Assembly (NCBI RefSeq): GCF_022900255.1
Contig: NZ_JALIRM010000001.1
Location: forward strand, 620,001 to 684,000
Direction: 5' to 3'
DNA: 64,000 nucleotides
DNA from: Lederbergia wuyishanensis
Lineage (GTDB): Bacteria > Bacillota > Bacilli > Bacillales > Bacillaceae_C
Shown in pieces: positions 61,356 through 64,000 of this stretch (within the stretch, counting starts at the first letter, position 1; each line of letters starts with the position of its first letter). Made by a program: the position numbers and the translations under genes. The notes beneath the pieces were generated by a model that had not been told where the DNA came from, ran no database searches, and worked only from the letters and a program-made list of their open reading frames with translations.

Positions 61356-64000
61356 TTAATTATTTTGTTCAAGACAATGATACACCGCCATCATATCTCG
61401 TTTATTCAACTCACGAATACGATTGAAAATTGGGATATCTGCAACAGCCTCAATGTTCGAGCTTTCATCAACAACATCCTTTACTGTACCTGTTAGCCAT
61501 GTTTGGACATCTATGCCATCGACTTTTTCCTTCCGCCCTTCATCATCAATGCCACTTGCATAGCAACTAACACATGGAATTGTTAATTTAAACACACCTT
61601 CGTACAGATTATCTTCTGATATAACTTTTTTACCTTTACAAAATGGACATGGATTACTTTTTTTAATCTTATTAATTTCAGTGACAATTTTTTTGTAACC
61701 AAACGCTTCGTAGACATACGTTATTTTTTTGTATTTTCCTTTGGTGAAATACTTTTCAATAATAGTTTCTCTCGTTTCATCAATATTGGAAAAATCACAA
61801 ATTGTGATCCGATTTTTGCTGCTTATTGCCTCTATATTCTCTTTGATTCTGTCCCAGAATGGAAAAACATTTTGTAAAACCATTTCATAACCTACAAAGC
61901 TTGCTAGTTTTAGTTCAAGCATTTTCAGCGATACTTGTGTTTCCCTAGGAAGTAAGGAGACATCTTCCGTAAGTGCAATATCTCCTCCAACAATGGCTTT
62001 TAGTTTTTCTAGTTCCGGTAATTTTCCAACTGTTTTAATGACCTGATCAATCGGTTGATGAATAACCTCACGAATATCCGTGTCACCAAATGTTAGTTTT
62101 TTATGGTGGTTAAGAACTGATCCTTCACAAATCGGACAAGTAATCATTTCTTTTGAAGCTTTCATATGCTCCTTAATCATTGATTTTGAAATAGACATAT
62201 AGCGTCCAATTATTATATTAAAACCTTCCCATGTTCTCCGTGTTTTCCCTTCTTTATCATAAAAGGACTGTTCCCAATACCCGTATAAAAATGTATGCTT
62301 TTCTGCTTCTGTCATTTCATTATAACTTTTACTTATATCCTGACCGAGCTCATTTTTAATCTCATCAAAGAGGAATTGTAATTTCGAGTATTGATAATAT
62401 TTTAATACTTCCATTACATCTGGATGTAATAATCCATCCCAGAATGGTACGTTTTTGTCTTGAATGACAACATCAATATCAAATTTTTCAATAACCCTGC
62501 GACCGGAACAACTTGGACAATGATTTTCTTGATTATAGAAATCGAAGCTTCTTGTATCTTTATTCGTCGGATGAGAAGCCACAATATGGTTGATCAAACC
62601 ACCTATCTCATAAAGAAAACTATATTGACTATACAAATGCCTTTCAAAATCAATTGCGATGACAGGTGCAATCGTATCGGATTCGTATTCACCGTAAATT
62701 AAACGAGCCATTGATGATAAGCTTTTCAAGATTCCACCCTTATAGACATTTTCTGCATTTTTAAAATAGTCGATATGGTTTTCTTTTAAGTATTTAACGC
62801 CATTTTTTGAATCTAGTGTTGAAGAAATATGCATAGATTCAACTTTATGTATACTTTTATCTTGACTAAAATAATCATTATGAGTGATAACATCCAGATG
62901 TCGAACAGGTTCTAGCTGTCTTTTACCAAAATCAACAATAAAATCAGAGCTTTCTAGCATATAATCGTTATGTTCAATCATTATAATGCTGACATTTTCA
63001 TCTTGCAGGATGGCCCTGACACTATCAATAAATTGATTTAAAATATTTTGTGATAAACCTTTAGAAGGCTCGTCAAAAATAAAAAGAGTATGTGGGTTTC
63101 TTGAGTTCGAAAACAGCTCAGAAACTAAATGAACACATTGAAATTCACCTGTCGATAAGGTTTGTGTCTTTCTTTCCAAGGTCAAATATCCGAGTCCTAG
63201 TTTAATCAATAAGCTTAAGCGCTTATAAGCGATGTCTTCTTTCGGAATATCCTCAATAATGTCTTCTATTGAGCGTTCAAAAATATCATCGATTTCGTCA
63301 CTGAATTTGGTAAGTCTCCTTTTTATATCAAGAAACGTTGCAACAGTTGATCTACTGGTAATTGATTGGTTTCGATCTTGTCCAACCATTACAAGTTTAT
63401 CTTTTGGATATCGCTTCACAAAATCTTTGGCTATACATTCATTGACTAGTGTTGATTTACCACATCCAGATTCGCCTGTAAAAGTGACAAGTCTATTTTT
63501 CGGTATCCTAATTTCATCCATTTGAATATTACGACAGTAAAGATCATGAAATTGATAGAATTCTGTAGGCATTGCCTGATTACGTTCCCAATACGTTGGT
63601 TTTGGACGAGGTGATACTTCTACAATCTTACCGCCATATTTCCCACTCCCAGGTCCAAAAAACAATTGCTCATCCGTTGTATCGAGCACCGTGTCTGAAT
63701 GATCAATAAGCCAGATTTGATTCTTATAGCCTAATTGATTAATTTGTTCTAAAATGTTCAAAAGTGTTTGGTGGTCAAGACCCACGGAGATTTCATCAAT
63801 AATAATAACGGTATTTTCACTAGAAGACATGAATTCTGCCAAGTAAAGCCTTGTTAATTCTCCACCTGACAATGTACCCATAATGCGATTTAATGTTAAG
63901 TAACCAATATTCATATTGATAATATTTTTAAGAATTAATTGTTTTGCTTCGCTAATCTGTAACTCTTCTGCTAGTGAAAGAATCGTTTCAATGCTCAACT
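61356..64000 (-). CDS. UvrA-like ATPase with rearranged zinc modules, N-terminus missing
   Basis: The last 880 residues of a UvrA-like ABC ATPase; the frame is open to the window end. From the first visible residue: ABC signature LSGGE (42-46) and VIIIDE; a second ABC with Walker A GESGCGKS (175-182), altered signature LSTGE (281-285), Walker B LFIFDEP and H-loop IEHN. Residues 400-880 hold the parts that canonical UvrA places before its signatures: CPSC (494), the LYGYW...RTWEG insertion segment, CPIC (621), a degenerate signature-like stretch (LPRETQVSLKM) and a UvrA-type zinc pair CPFC (784)/CVSC (809). Order is thus unusual. It could be DNA repair or drug resistance (DrrC-like). Confidence 0.7.
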   Translation of the reverse strand, partial: LSIETILSLAEELQISEAKQLILKNIINMNIGYLTLNRIMGTLSGGELTRLYLAEFMSSSENTVIIIDEISVGLDHQTLLNILEQINQLGYKNQIWLIDHSDTVLDTTDEQLFFGPGSGKYGGKIVEVSPRPKPTYWERNQAMPTEFYQFHDLYCRNIQMDEIRIPKNRLVTFTGESGCGKSTLVNECIAKDFVKRYPKDKLVMVGQDRNQSITSRSTVATFLDIKRRLTKFSDEIDDIFERSIEDIIEDIPKEDIAYKRLSLLIKLGLGYLTLERKTQTLSTGEFQCVHLVSELFSNSRNPHTLFIFDEPSKGLSQNILNQFIDSVRAILQDENVSIIMIEHNDYMLESSDFIVDFGKRQLEPVRHLDVITHNDYFSQDKSIHKVESMHISSTLDSKNGVKYLKENHIDYFKNAENVYKGGILKSLSSMARLIYGEYESDTIAPVIAIDFERHLYSQYSFLYEIGGLINHIVASHPTNKDTRSFDFYNQENHCPSCSGRRVIEKFDIDVVIQDKNVPFWDGLLHPDVMEVLKYYQYSKLQFLFDEIKNELGQDISKSYNEMTEAEKHTFLYGYWEQSFYDKEGKTRRTWEGFNIIIGRYMSISKSMIKEHMKASKEMITCPICEGSVLNHHKKLTFGDTDIREVIHQPIDQVIKTVGKLPELEKLKAIVGGDIALTEDVSLLPRETQVSLKMLELKLASFVGYEMVLQNVFPFWDRIKENIEAISSKNRITICDFSNIDETRETIIEKYFTKGKYKKITYVYEAFGYKKIVTEINKIKKSNPCPFCKGKKVISEDNLYEGVFKLTIPCVSCYASGIDDEGRKEKVDGIDVQTWLTGTVKDVVDESSNIEAVADIPIFNRIRELNKRDMMAVYHCLEQNN

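Overview
The window is AT-rich DNA from an endospore-forming Firmicute of the Bacillaceae type. Evidence: strong AAGGAGG-type ribosome binding sites, many TTG starts, two T-box leaders (argS, proB), a des-desK-desR membrane-fluidity operon closely resembling that of Bacillus subtilis, catabolite-responsive (cre-like) sites, and lipoboxes. I see no tRNA, rRNA, CRISPR array, phage gene or transposase. Most genes lie on the minus strand.

Layout. (1) 1-5617: the 3' end of a SpoIIM-like membrane gene converges on a five-gene MoxR/DUF58/DUF4350/DUF4129 membrane operon. (2) 5751-12908: a lipoprotein MsrA-MsrB fusion, two unfamiliar TIM-barrel-like proteins (one with helical surface-type repeats but no signal peptide), murB, and argS with a T-box. 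(3) 13395-19440: L-rhamnose catabolism (rhaEW, rhaB, rhaA and a DeoR regulator) with TTTGTTT operator-like repeats. (4) 19690-23171: desR, desK, des and mug. (5) 23441-27958: cysC, an SLC13/TrkA-C permease and sat, directly downstream of an AraC regulator. (6) 28076-44471: an accessory catabolic island with two sulfatase-superfamily enzymes, two Gfo/Idh/MocA oxidoreductases, two xylose-isomerase-like TIM barrels, an Fe(II)/2OG (PhyH) oxygenase, an ASRT-family protein, a second AraC regulator, a complete Opp-type ABC importer and two unknown small membrane proteins. (7) 44712-50654: a DDAH-like hydrolase, an MFS sugar transporter and ROK regulator, a DinB-like protein, an aspartate racemase and a dicarboxylate/amino-acid symporter. 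(8) 50776-56995: ilvE, proA, proB (T-box), DUF6509, DedA and an amidase. (9) 57303-64000: a VOC protein, an unknown protein, an APH-type kinase, a MATE exporter and the C-terminal part of an unusual UvrA-like ATPase.

The best candidate for an undescribed system is the island at 27041-44471. A family-5 lipoprotein and its Opp permease would import an unknown substrate. The sulfatase-like hydrolases, which carry Thr rather than Cys or Ser at the nucleophile position, would remove an ester group. Gfo/Idh dehydrogenases, TIM-barrel isomerases and a PhyH oxygenase would then process the carbon skeleton. The ASRT and second-sulfatase promoters share an operator-like motif, and the sulfate activation operon follows the first AraC regulator by only 26 bp. 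The substrate and chemistry are inference.
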